From assembly GCF_900104045.1 (NCBI RefSeq), contig NZ_FNIN01000018.1:1-35259 (forward strand): a DNA stretch of 35,259 bases. The letters are read 5' to 3'. Origin of the DNA: Desulfonauticus submarinus (GTDB taxonomy: Bacteria; Desulfobacterota; Desulfovibrionia; Desulfovibrionales; Desulfonatronovibrionaceae). The notes beneath the pieces are model-generated. The model had not been told where the DNA came from, made no database searches, and saw nothing but the letters and a program-made list of their open reading frames with translations. Below, piece by piece: positions 1 through 8,525 of the stretch. The translations under genes were made by a program, and so were the position numbers. The first letter of the stretch is position 1. The number at the start of each line of letters is the position of its first letter.

Positions 1-37
1 GAAGAAAAAACACAGCGAGAGAGAACTCTCGCTGTGT
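1..37 (-). terminator. Rho-independent terminator of the nuo-ferredoxin-TauE operon
   Basis: A perfect 11-bp inverted repeat (11-21 pairing with 26-36) encloses a 4-nt loop. Read on the minus strand it is followed by a run of six T (positions 10-5). It lies about 30 bases past the TauE stop codon. I see no comparable hairpin between nuoN, the ferredoxin gene and tauE, so it probably ends the whole operon. Confidence 0.9.
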
Positions 38-68
38 AAAGGTAAAAGAAGTGGATAAGTAGAGGTTT

Positions 69-1226
69 TTAGAAGGGAGGCAGTATGCTATATCCTAAGA
101 ATCCTTTGGTTGTGTAGCGAATACCTACATAAAAAGCCAACACTACAAACAATCTCTTCAACCAAATGTCTGGAATATATTTGGAAGTCCTTGGACCAAT
201 CACTGATCCTACTATTATTCCTAACAATTCCACTCCTATTAAAGGCCAAAATACAGGAGTACCTTTAACAAACATATAAGAAAATATACTTGTAATCATA
301 CCTATCAATACTGCTAATGCTGAAGTTCCTGCAACCAAATACATGGGCAAACCTGCAACACTAGTCAAAAATGGTACTAATAAAAATCCACCACCTACTC
401 CCAAAAAGGAAGCTATTGCAGCAATAAAAAATCCACCAACTACTGGAATCAATGGATTAAAAGAAAATTCTACTCCATAAAATGTAAATACTACTCTGGT
501 TAAACTAAATGACCTTACCTTTACTCCTAACTCACTCTCATCTATCTGAGCACCTTCTTTTTGCTTCTTCACACTCTCCTGAAATGCTTTGGCTGCCTCT
601 TTGGCCTTCTTCTTCTTAGCCTGACCTGCTGGAGTGGTCTCGTAAAATAAATAACACCCCAAAAACAACACAAATAATCCAAAATATCCAATATATTGCT
701 TTAAAGAAATCTTACCAGCTGTAATTACTGGTACCAAATAACTACCACTAATAGATCCAATGGCTAACGCTAATCCCAACGGCAATACAAGTCTGCCCAT
801 CTTCCAATAATTAAATGATGATATTGCTGCACTCGTACCTACCAACCATTGGTTAGATACCCTAATTGAGTCCGTTAATACCTTATTTAATACTGGAGAT
901 GTCTTCTTAAAGGTAGAGGCATAGTTGCCTAAACCATACACCGTAATATGACCAACTCCTGCCATTATCCCACCAAATGCTCCTACTGTAGAAAATATCC
1001 AACCTACCCATATGGCCCAAAAAAAACCAACTATTAAATTAATCTGAGGAGCTCCTGGTATCCCTAAATAACCCTTTGCTGCCCCTTCATTAATCATCCC
1101 CGCTCCCTCTCCCTTAGGAGCCTGCGCTATCGCTTCACCTAACCTGTCCGCTAACGCAGGATGACTAGTTAAAAACAATAAGCCTAAAACAAGAAATGAA
1201 AATAACCACAATCTTTTCTTTAGCAT
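69..1226 (-). CDS. TauE/SafE family sulfite/anion exporter
   Basis: A 385-residue polytopic membrane protein of the TauE/SafE family (PF01925), whose members are proposed to export sulfite, sulfoacetate or related organosulfur anions. Residues 1-26 look like a signal peptide ending in Ala-Leu-Ala. Two hydrophobic halves are visible, each with Gly-rich helices; the second contains the family-typical FLGVGGGFLLVP. A Lys/Glu-rich cytoplasmic loop at about residues 200-235 separates the halves and makes the protein longer than the common ~250-residue form. The start is supported by GGAGGG a few bases upstream. It is the last gene of the operon, 25 bases after the ferredoxin gene. A sulfur-anion substrate fits a sulfur-metabolising host but cannot be read from the sequence. 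Confidence 0.85.
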   Translation of the reverse strand: MLKKRLWLFSFLVLGLLFLTSHPALADRLGEAIAQAPKGEGAGMINEGAAKGYLGIPGAPQINLIVGFFWAIWVGWIFSTVGAFGGIMAGVGHITVYGLGNYASTFKKTSPVLNKVLTDSIRVSNQWLVGTSAAISSFNYWKMGRLVLPLGLALAIGSISGSYLVPVITAGKISLKQYIGYFGLFVLFLGCYLFYETTPAGQAKKKKAKEAAKAFQESVKKQKEGAQIDESELGVKVRSFSLTRVVFTFYGVEFSFNPLIPVVGGFFIAAIASFLGVGGGFLLVPFLTSVAGLPMYLVAGTSALAVLIGMITSIFSYMFVKGTPVFWPLIGVELLGIIVGSVIGPRTSKYIPDIWLKRLFVVLAFYVGIRYTTKGFLGYSILPPF

Positions 1227-1251
1227 ATACCCTCCTTATGTTAAGAATGTT

Positions 1252-1758
1252 TTAGCCACTTTGACTTAAAAGCAACTTTTGAGCAAAATCTTGGCGTGCA
1301 AATCTAGAAGCCTGATTAGGACGGACAAAAGTTAGAGCTCTCGTAGTACAGGCACTTACACAAGCAGGATCTAATCCCTCATCAATGCGATCTTGGCATA
1401 AATCACACTTTATAACTTGACCATTTAGCTCATCCCATTGAGGAACTTTCCAAGGACAGGCCAAAATACACGCTTTACAGCCTACGCATAAACTTTTTTC
1501 TACATAAACAATTCCATCTTCTCTTCGTCTCATTGCCCCGGTAGGACAGGCTGCTACACACCATGGATTTTCACAATGAAAACAAGGTAAAAAGATTGTT
1601 GGATAGGCTGGTTTACCTTGTTTCTCTATAGGTCCTATGCTCACAAGTTGACCTAACTTTGCTCCAGGTGGAACTTTGTTTTTGGCTTTACAGTGTACTT
1701 CACACGCCTTACAACTTATACATCGTTTTTGATTTAAGTGAATGAAATAATTACTCAT
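1252..1758 (-). CDS. Four-cluster [4Fe-4S] ferredoxin (PsrB/PhsB/DmsB-like electron-transfer subunit)
   Basis: A 168-residue cytoplasmic iron-sulfur protein with 16 Cys in four groups: C13/16/19/23, C59/62/67/71, C91/94/97/101 and C118/121/133/137. This is the standard arrangement of the electron-transfer subunit of molybdopterin enzymes (PhsB, PsrB, DmsB, HycB/FdhB relatives), predicting four [4Fe-4S] clusters. There is no signal peptide or membrane helix. GAGGT precedes the ATG. It starts 16 bases after nuoN in the nuo operon and is followed by tauE. No catalytic partner is adjacent; the only molybdopterin oxidoreductase in the window is the divergent gene at 13370. The pairing is my inference. 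It could instead feed electrons directly into the complex I-like assembly. Confidence 0.9.
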   Translation of the reverse strand: MSNYFIHLNQKRCISCKACEVHCKAKNKVPPGAKLGQLVSIGPIEKQGKPAYPTIFLPCFHCENPWCVAACPTGAMRRREDGIVYVEKSLCVGCKACILACPWKVPQWDELNGQVIKCDLCQDRIDEGLDPACVSACTTRALTFVRPNQASRFARQDFAQKLLLSQSG

Positions 1759-1774
1759 AAAACTTACCTCACCT

Positions 1775-3181
1775 TTATGGAATTAATTGGTTAACAGAGT
1801 TTATTAAAAAATGCAATATATTTTGCGGAATTATACCAATAAGGACAATACTTATACTTAAGGCCAGAGCCACTAAGCGACAATTGAATGAAATGTCAAG
1901 AGATGGGTTATTGGTTTCTTTAGTGTAAGCAAATCGAACTAAATTTAGATAATAAAATATAGCAATGGCGGTATTAATTGCTCCGATAATAACTAGCCAA
2001 TTAAATCCATATCCCCAAGCAGAAGAAAGAAGAAGGAATTTCCCAATAAAACCAATAGTTGGAGGAATTCCAGCTAATCCAAAGGCTGCAGCAGCTAATA
2101 CAAAGGCTAGAAATGGTTCGCGCTTATAGAGGCCTTTTAGGTTGTCTATGGTTATGTTTTCACCTTGTTGACTTAGGTTGGTAATAACCCAGAAAATAGC
2201 AAGATTCATTAAAATATAGGCTAACGCATAAAATGCCACAGCACTAAGACCTTTAGGTGTTCCTGCAACTAATCCTAGGATCATATATCCTGCATGAGAA
2301 ATTGTAGAATAGCCAAGTAGTCTTTTAATATCTTTTTGGACCAGAGCTACTAAGTTACCATAGGTCATAGAAAAAGCTGCAAAAATGGCCAGAGTTGTTT
2401 TTAGTTCTATGCTTGGCATAAAACTGATTAATCTAATAAGTATTATAATAGCTCCTATTTTAGGCATAGTAGCAGCAAAAGTAGCAGTCTCATTACTTGT
2501 GCCCTCGTAGAGGTCTGGGCTCCAAAAGTGAAAAGGGAATAGAGAAAGTTTATATAAAAAGCTTAGTAAAAAGAGACCAAAGCCAACAATTGCTAAAGCA
2601 GAAGAATCCCAAGTCCAAGATTGTGTTGCTAAAGTTGTTAGAAAAGTAGTGTGCTTTTGGACTAAAATATAAGAAGCTCCGTATAAACCAAGAGCAGTTG
2701 CTACTGCTCCGTAGAGCATATATTTAATGGCACTTTCTACTGCTTTGGGCTCTCTATTTTTTAGAGGTACCAGGATATATAAACTATACGAAGTTAGTTC
2801 TAACGCAATATAAATAGTAAAAATTTCTATTGCACTACTTAAAAAAAGAATGCCCAGGGAACTGAAAGCCATAAAAAGAAAATAATCAGCTTTTTTGACA
2901 GAAGAGGTAAGAGCAGGATTCTTAAATGCATTTAAAACACATATACTTAAGCCCAGGTAGGTAAGGAATTTAAAAAATTGACTTAAGGCATCGATTTTAT
3001 AGGTATTAAAAAATAATATTCCTTTAAATTGTAGGGAATATATACTTATAAATATCCCTAAAAAGCAAGCATATGGTAACCATTTAAGGCTAAAGTTTTT
3101 TTTAGAAATGCTTTGTAAAAAAAGGATAATAATTATAGCAATTAAATAAAGCTCTGGAAGAAAAAGGTGTAAATTAGTCAA
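1775..3181 (-). CDS. nuoN: Complex I subunit NuoN
   Basis: A 468-residue antiporter-like membrane subunit of complex I, one of the proton channels of the membrane arm. The conserved charged residues are visible: Glu in IYIALELTSYSLY, Lys in ATMPKIGAI, Lys in QKDIKRLLGYSTISHAGYM and Lys in GFIGKFLLLSSA. About 14 hydrophobic helices fit the family. The start is TTG at 3181, preceded by GGAGAAG and overlapping the end of nuoM by 8 bases, which implies translational coupling. Length is normal for NuoN. Confidence 0.95.
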   Translation of the reverse strand: MTNLHLFLPELYLIAIIIILFLQSISKKNFSLKWLPYACFLGIFISIYSLQFKGILFFNTYKIDALSQFFKFLTYLGLSICVLNAFKNPALTSSVKKADYFLFMAFSSLGILFLSSAIEIFTIYIALELTSYSLYILVPLKNREPKAVESAIKYMLYGAVATALGLYGASYILVQKHTTFLTTLATQSWTWDSSALAIVGFGLFLLSFLYKLSLFPFHFWSPDLYEGTSNETATFAATMPKIGAIIILIRLISFMPSIELKTTLAIFAAFSMTYGNLVALVQKDIKRLLGYSTISHAGYMILGLVAGTPKGLSAVAFYALAYILMNLAIFWVITNLSQQGENITIDNLKGLYKREPFLAFVLAAAAFGLAGIPPTIGFIGKFLLLSSAWGYGFNWLVIIGAINTAIAIFYYLNLVRFAYTKETNNPSLDISFNCRLVALALSISIVLIGIIPQNILHFLINSVNQLIP

Positions 3182-4706
3182 GACTCTTCTCCTTTGCCTC
3201 GTTTAAAGTTAGTTCAAATTGATTTTTTCCCTTATCCTGAACAGCAATTTGAACTTTTTGTACTTTGATTAAAGTTTTTTGAATAGATTTATCCATGGTT
3301 TTTAAAGCTAACTTGGGGGCAAATCCAAGATAAAAAACCAATATAGCTAATGGTAATAGATAAGCCCATTCTCTTTTATTTAAGTCTTTAAAGTTTTGTG
3401 CTTTGCTTGGGCTTCCCCATGCTAATTTTTGAAGAAGTCTTAGCATATAGGCGGCTGCTAAAAGCGCTCCTGGAATGGCTACTAAACCTATTATTTTGTT
3501 TTTGGTAAATGCACCAATTAAAACTAATGCTTCTCCTACAAAGCTGTTAGTTCCTGGAAAGGCTAAAGAGGAGAGGGAAAATAGGCCAAAAAAGAACATA
3601 TAAGAAGGAAGGTATTTACCCAGACCTAAATTCTCGCTTATTTCCCTGCTGTGGCTTCTTTCATAAATTGCTCCTACTAACATAAATAATGCGCCTGTGG
3701 TTATACCATGATTGAGCATCTGCATAAGCGCACCTTCTATTCCTCTAAGATTAAACATAAAAATACCTAAAGTTACAAAGCCCATATGAGCAACAGAAGA
3801 ATAGGCAATTAATTTTTTCATATCTGTTTGCCCTAAAGCTACTAATCCTCCATATAAGATTGAGGCAATGGAAAGGGCAATCATTAAAGGAGCAAAATGG
3901 ATGCTCGCTGCTGGAGTTAATCCTAGACAAAATCGGATAAATCCATAAGTGCCCATTTTTAATAGCACAGAAGCTAATAGCACAGAACCAGCAGTAGGAG
4001 CTTCTACGTGGGCAGCAGGAAGCCAAGTATGGAAGGGAAACATTGGCACTTTAATGGCAAAAGCCAAAGCCATTGCTAAAAAGGCCCAAAACTGAAAATT
4101 AAAAGAAAAGTTATGTTGCAATAATTCTGGGATAGAAAATGTTTTGCCTACCAAGTAAAACCCGATAATGGCCACTAATAAAAGAGTACTTCCAGCTAAA
4201 GTATAAATAAAAAATTTAATAGAGGCATATTTCTTTCTTGGACCACCCCATATAGCAATTAATAAAAACATAGGGATTAGCATTGCTTCCCAGAAAATAT
4301 AAAACAATACAAAATCTAGGGCTACAAAAACTCCTATACACGCAGAAGTCATTAATAAAAGACAAATATGAAATTCTTTTACTCTTTTAGTTATGTAAGT
4401 CCATGAACATAAGACGCATAAAGGCAATAAGAATATTGTTAATAAGACCATTAGATAGCTGATACCATCTATTCCAAGATGATAATTGATATTAAATTGT
4501 TCTATCCAAGGTTTTAGCTCTACAAATTGGAATACAGAAGAATTTAGTTTAAATTTTAGTAGTGGTATTGCCAGAACGATTTCTATAAAGCTTATAATGA
4601 GAGTAGAAATACGTACTGATTTCTCTTTGTTTATTCCTAAAATGAAAACTACACCCAATAATGGGAAAAAGATTAATGTTGTTAAAACAGGCCAAGTTGT
4701 AACCAT
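3174..4706 (-). CDS. nuoM: Complex I subunit NuoM
   Basis: A 510-residue antiporter-like proton-channel subunit of the complex I membrane arm. Diagnostic features are Glu in YIFWEAMLIPMFL, Lys in ASVLLKMGTYGF, Lys in GQTDMKKLIAYSSVAHMG and a Glu (instead of the Lys of NuoN/NuoL) in NSFVGEALVLIGAF, which is the NuoM signature. The last ~30 residues are a Lys/Glu-rich hydrophilic tail. The ATG at 4706 has GGAG upstream and follows the preceding antiporter gene after 12 bases. Confidence 0.95.
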   Translation of the reverse strand: MVTTWPVLTTLIFFPLLGVVFILGINKEKSVRISTLIISFIEIVLAIPLLKFKLNSSVFQFVELKPWIEQFNINYHLGIDGISYLMVLLTIFLLPLCVLCSWTYITKRVKEFHICLLLMTSACIGVFVALDFVLFYIFWEAMLIPMFLLIAIWGGPRKKYASIKFFIYTLAGSTLLLVAIIGFYLVGKTFSIPELLQHNFSFNFQFWAFLAMALAFAIKVPMFPFHTWLPAAHVEAPTAGSVLLASVLLKMGTYGFIRFCLGLTPAASIHFAPLMIALSIASILYGGLVALGQTDMKKLIAYSSVAHMGFVTLGIFMFNLRGIEGALMQMLNHGITTGALFMLVGAIYERSHSREISENLGLGKYLPSYMFFFGLFSLSSLAFPGTNSFVGEALVLIGAFTKNKIIGLVAIPGALLAAAYMLRLLQKLAWGSPSKAQNFKDLNKREWAYLLPLAILVFYLGFAPKLALKTMDKSIQKTLIKVQKVQIAVQDKGKNQFELTLNEAKEKSLD

Positions 4707-4718
4707 AGATTACTCCAC

Positions 4719-6488
4719 TTAAAAAAGATAGATTAAGCTAAAAATAGCAAAGGCAATTAATACACTAATACCTAGATATATTCTAACATCACCTTTTTGT
4801 ATTTTTGATATATTATTGCCACATCGGATAAAGTTATAGGCAAAACCATCTATGACTCTGTCTATTTCTTCCCAATCAAATAGAGCAGATCCTCTCGCTA
4901 ACCCCATAAGACCGCGTAAACCTATTTTTTTGTATATTTCAGACCACCAATTATCTATTTTTTCAATAGGATTTTTACAGAGTTTAAGGAAACTTCTTCC
5001 AATAAGTCGATAAAAATAATCAAAGTCTAAGTTAAGTTTAGGCTCGGGAGTAAGTTTTTTACGAAGAACATAAAATCCTAGTCCTGTAAAAGAGAGTAAT
5101 AAAAGTGTTTGTTCTAAGTGCCAAGGAGTATAAGGAGTATATTCTACTTCAAATGGTAATAGATGATAAAGGAAGTTTGGATAAACACCGATGAAGAAGC
5201 ACAAGAAACTAGCTATAAACATAGCTACGTACATGTTTTTGGGAAGCGGTTTAATGCTGCCTGAATATTTTTTTTCTCCATAAAAGGCAAAGTAGGGTAA
5301 TTTTATTCCTACAGAGAGGAATGTTCCTACTGCAGCTAATTCTAATCCGAGGGCTAAAATAGTTCTGTGAGCTTCAGCTGCTCCAGAGATTACCATAGTT
5401 TTACTTACAAAACCTGAGAATAGAGGAAATCCAGAAATAGAAACAGCTCCTACCATGTAAAATACAAAGACCCAGGGTAATTTTGTGGCAAGGCCGCCTA
5501 GTTCGGAAAGCTTGGCTGTACCTGTAGCATATAGTAATGATCCTGCTCCCATGAAAAGCAGTCCTTTATATAGGATATGAGCATAAGCATGGGCACATGC
5601 ACCATTTAAAGTCATACTTGTACCTATTCCAATACCTGCCACCATATAGCCTACCTGCGATACAATATGATAGGCTAGTATTCTTCTGGCATTATTCTCA
5701 ATGGTAGCATAAAATACGCCATAGATAGCCATTATTGTCCCAGCAATTGCCAATATTTCAAACCCTGCAAAGCCTCTGGCAAGGACGTACACTGCAGTTT
5801 TAGTAGTAAAGGCACTCATAAACACTGCTCCTGTAATTGTTGCCTCTGGATATGCGTCTGGGAGCCAGGCATGTAAAGGCACAACAGCAGCGTTTACTGC
5901 AAAGCCAATTAATATAAGATAATCATATATAGTAGCGCTACTTGGGGAAATTGGAACAAAATCAAAATTACCCACAACTTTATAGCGTAAAAGCAATCCA
6001 CCTAACAGAAAGAGTCCTCCCAGAGTATGAAATATAAAGTATCTAAAACCTGCGTTTGTCGCTTTAGGATTGTTTTGATTTAGCCATACCAAAAAAGTTG
6101 AGGCTACCGCCATAAGTTCCCAAAAGATAAAAAGTGTAAAATAATCCCCAGCAAAAGTAGAGCCAAAGGCGCCTGCTACATATAATGCTGCGGCTATATG
6201 TTGGGCCCTTTCTTTAACATGAAAAGCATAAATAAAGCCGATAATGGATTGGATGGCAAAGACGTGAGCAAAAACTATGCTTAAGGTATCTACTCGGCCA
6301 AGAGTTAGTTTGAAACCTAAATAGCTAATTTCATTATATATTCCAGGTTTCATTAAAAGTACGCAAAAAATAGCAATTATTCCTGGAAGAGGAAGAAGAT
6401 ATTTAAAACTCCTATGTTTCCAGATTGTTAAAATACCTGCAAAGATGATAAAAATAAAAGCTGGATGAATAAAATTAGTTGCGTTCAT
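4719..6488 (-). CDS. Complex I antiporter-like subunit, MrpD-type body with NuoL-like C-terminal arm
   Basis: A 589-residue membrane protein of the NuoL/MrpA/MrpD superfamily. The core resembles MrpD-type antiporter subunits: Glu in FIFWELMAVAS, Lys in FTTKTAVYVL, Lys in HILYKGLLFMG and Lys in SGFVSKTMV. After the last core helix (about residue 450) there is a hydrophilic, amphipathic stretch, then a conserved IDRVIDGFAYN segment and a terminal helix beginning GDVRIYLG. That pattern matches the lateral helix and final helix of NuoL, so this gene probably fills the NuoL position at the distal end. Databases may call it Na+/H+ antiporter subunit D; its place in the nuo operon argues for complex I. 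Its ATG overlaps the preceding small gene by 14 bases and has GAGGA upstream. Confidence 0.85.
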   Translation of the reverse strand: MNATNFIHPAFIFIIFAGILTIWKHRSFKYLLPLPGIIAIFCVLLMKPGIYNEISYLGFKLTLGRVDTLSIVFAHVFAIQSIIGFIYAFHVKERAQHIAAALYVAGAFGSTFAGDYFTLFIFWELMAVASTFLVWLNQNNPKATNAGFRYFIFHTLGGLFLLGGLLLRYKVVGNFDFVPISPSSATIYDYLILIGFAVNAAVVPLHAWLPDAYPEATITGAVFMSAFTTKTAVYVLARGFAGFEILAIAGTIMAIYGVFYATIENNARRILAYHIVSQVGYMVAGIGIGTSMTLNGACAHAYAHILYKGLLFMGAGSLLYATGTAKLSELGGLATKLPWVFVFYMVGAVSISGFPLFSGFVSKTMVISGAAEAHRTILALGLELAAVGTFLSVGIKLPYFAFYGEKKYSGSIKPLPKNMYVAMFIASFLCFFIGVYPNFLYHLLPFEVEYTPYTPWHLEQTLLLLSFTGLGFYVLRKKLTPEPKLNLDFDYFYRLIGRSFLKLCKNPIEKIDNWWSEIYKKIGLRGLMGLARGSALFDWEEIDRVIDGFAYNFIRCGNNISKIQKGDVRIYLGISVLIAFAIFSLIYLF

Positions 6489-6732
6489 AAAAATCCTCGT
6501 CTTTTCCTAAAAAAGTATGTGCGCATCCTTTAGCTATTTTTACTAAGATTATAGTACAGCCAAATCCAAAAATAGCCCAGAACCCTGGTATTAATTCAGC
6601 TTTAAAGTGGGGATGGTGAGGTTTTAGAAAAATGTTTATTATCACTAAAATAGCTAGACAGGTAAAAAAGAACTTCTTCCACCACATTTTCTTTTGTTGT
6701 GCCTTGGTCAACCATTCTCTTAAAATGGCCAT
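6475..6732 (-). CDS. Small two-helix membrane protein of the complex I operon
   Basis: An 85-residue protein that I cannot assign to a named family. A basic N-terminus (about residues 1-20) is followed by two likely membrane helices, about residues 21-36 and 49-68, joined by a His/Pro-rich loop (KPHHPHFKAE). The C-terminus is short and acidic. The start has a strong GGAGGTG site. The gene overlaps both neighbours (13 bases with the upstream antiporter gene, 14 with the downstream one), so it is probably translated with them and may be an accessory subunit joining two antiporter-like subunits. It is not NuoK, NuoJ or an obvious MrpB/C/F/G. Confidence 0.75.
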   Translation of the reverse strand: MAILREWLTKAQQKKMWWKKFFFTCLAILVIINIFLKPHHPHFKAELIPGFWAIFGFGCTIILVKIAKGCAHTFLGKDEDFYERN

Positions 6733-8213
6733 TTAACACCTCCAAGGGTTTTTATAAAATTTAAAAATGGGTCAGGGTATAATCCTAATAATACCGAGAT
6801 AAGGGCTGTGATAGTTAATGGAACTACCATGGTAAGAGGAGCTTCCTTATATTCATCCAAATTTATATCTGGATGAGGTTTTCCAAAAAAGCCTTTATAT
6901 ACAATAGGACCAAAATACGCTGCATTTAAGACAGTGCTGGCAAGCAGAGCGATTAGAAGGATAACTCTATTAATATCTACCGCACCGTTGACTAAGTACC
7001 ATTTACTCACAAACCCACACACAGGAGGAACTCCAATCATACTTAGAGAAGCTAGAGCAAAGGCAGTATATGTGAGAGGCATTTTTTTGCCTAATCCATT
7101 CATGAGGCTGATTTTCTTTAGATGAGTTGCCACATAAATGGCACCTGCTGCAAAAAAGAGGGTAATTTTACTAAAGGCATGGTGGGCAATGTGGGCTAAT
7201 CCTCCTGTTACTGCAAAAGGAGAGAGCATAGCTACTCCTAATACAATATAAGAAAGTTGACTTACTGTAGAGTACGCCAATCTAGCCTTTAAGTCGTCTT
7301 TAGTTAGAGCGATTAAAGAAGCTGTTACAATAGTAAAGGCGGCTAAATAGGCTGTAGGAATGCCTAAGTTAAAATGATTCATTGCTTGAAGGCCAAATAC
7401 AGAAAGAATAATTCTACTAATAGAGAATACTCCAGCTTTAACTACTGCTACAGCGTGGAGTAGTGCAGATACAGGAGTAGGAGCAACCATTGCCGAAGGA
7501 AGCCAGTTATGTAGGGGCATAATAGCAGCTTTGGCTAATCCAAAGATATATAAAAAGTAGGTAATAGTAATCCATATAGGGTTTGTCCCAGGCGGGAAAA
7601 TTCCTTTGGCAATATCTCCTAATCTAAAGTCTAACGTACCTGCAAGAACATAGGTTAAAATCATTGCAGGAAGTAAAAAGAGTTTTGATGTGCCCATTAA
7701 ATAAACGATATATTTTTTAGCCCCTGTATATGCTTCTTCGTCTTGATGGTGGGCTACTAAAGGATAGGTAAAAATAGTTATGACTTCATAAAAGAGGTAA
7801 AGGGTAAAGACATTACCACTTAGAGCTACACCTTGAGCCCCAAAAATCGCAATGGCAAAGCAAATATAGTATCTGGTCTGAGCGTGTTCATTTAGAGAAC
7901 GCATATATCCAATATTATAACTTGTAGCAAAAAACCATAAAAAGGAAGAGATGATAGCAAAGATTAGACTAAGTCCATCTGCACAAAATTTAACATTTAT
8001 GCCTGGAAGAATTTCAAATAGAGTATAAGTATAGATATTGCCTTTTAAAACTCCTAATCCAATAGGAATTAAGCTTAGAAAAGTTAATAAAGCCGCAACA
8101 AAAGAAATGCTTTCTCGTAAATTAACATTTTTTCTAAAAATCCATACAAAGAGAGGGGCAATCATTGTAATGCCCAAGGGTATAAGTAGTAGTGCAGAAT
8201 AAATAGTTGTCAT
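6720..8213 (-). CDS. Complex I antiporter-like subunit, MrpD/NuoL type without lateral helix
   Basis: A 497-residue antiporter-like membrane protein (proton-conducting membrane transporter family). Conserved charged residues are visible: Glu in LYLFYEVITIF, Lys in VAVVKAGVFS, Lys in HHAFSKITLFF and Lys in CGFVSKWYLV. It ends shortly after the core helices and lacks the long C-terminal arm of NuoL, as in MrpD or NuoM. It lies between nuoK, the usual neighbour of nuoL, and the small two-helix gene. With NuoM, NuoN and the 589-residue paralogue it makes four antiporter-like subunits in one operon, one more than canonical complex I. Confidence 0.87.
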   Translation of the reverse strand: MTTIYSALLLIPLGITMIAPLFVWIFRKNVNLRESISFVAALLTFLSLIPIGLGVLKGNIYTYTLFEILPGINVKFCADGLSLIFAIISSFLWFFATSYNIGYMRSLNEHAQTRYYICFAIAIFGAQGVALSGNVFTLYLFYEVITIFTYPLVAHHQDEEAYTGAKKYIVYLMGTSKLFLLPAMILTYVLAGTLDFRLGDIAKGIFPPGTNPIWITITYFLYIFGLAKAAIMPLHNWLPSAMVAPTPVSALLHAVAVVKAGVFSISRIILSVFGLQAMNHFNLGIPTAYLAAFTIVTASLIALTKDDLKARLAYSTVSQLSYIVLGVAMLSPFAVTGGLAHIAHHAFSKITLFFAAGAIYVATHLKKISLMNGLGKKMPLTYTAFALASLSMIGVPPVCGFVSKWYLVNGAVDINRVILLIALLASTVLNAAYFGPIVYKGFFGKPHPDINLDEYKEAPLTMVVPLTITALISVLLGLYPDPFLNFIKTLGGVKWPF

Positions 8214-8214
8214 A

Positions 8215-8523
8215 TTAACCTCTCAAGGAGTTTATTTTATCTGCTTCTATTTGACCAAAGCGTCTAAATACAACTAAAATAAGTGCTAGTAGGACTGTTG
8301 CTTCAGCAGCAGCAAGTCCCATCACAATTAGTGTTCCTGCTTGTCCAAGAAAATCCGCAGTTTCAGTCAGCTTGGTTGAAGCCATTATGGCAAGACCTGC
8401 TCCATTTAAAAGCAATTCTATACAGATTAGTATTCCTACCAAGGTTCTTCGCCAAATAATGCCCACTATCCCTACAACCATTAAAAAGAGAGCAACTAAG
8501 TGGTAGATAGTTAAGAAATTCAT
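8215..8523 (-). CDS. nuoK: Complex I subunit NuoK
   Basis: A 102-residue, three-helix subunit homologous to MrpC, part of the proton path between the quinone site and the antiporter-like subunits. The two membrane Glu residues characteristic of NuoK are present, in CIELLLNGAGLAI and AAAEATVLLALI. Length is typical. GAGAGGA precedes the ATG. It begins 2 bases after nuoJ ends and stops just before the next antiporter gene. Confidence 0.95.
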   Translation of the reverse strand: MNFLTIYHLVALFLMVVGIVGIIWRRTLVGILICIELLLNGAGLAIMASTKLTETADFLGQAGTLIVMGLAAAEATVLLALILVVFRRFGQIEADKINSLRG

Positions 8524-8525
8524 TT

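Noticed and set aside
4719-8213. A separate Mrp Na+/H+ antiporter operon inserted in nuo
   Set aside because: No MrpA, B, E, F or G genes are present, and all genes overlap within the nuo order, so subunits of the complex I-like assembly are more likely.
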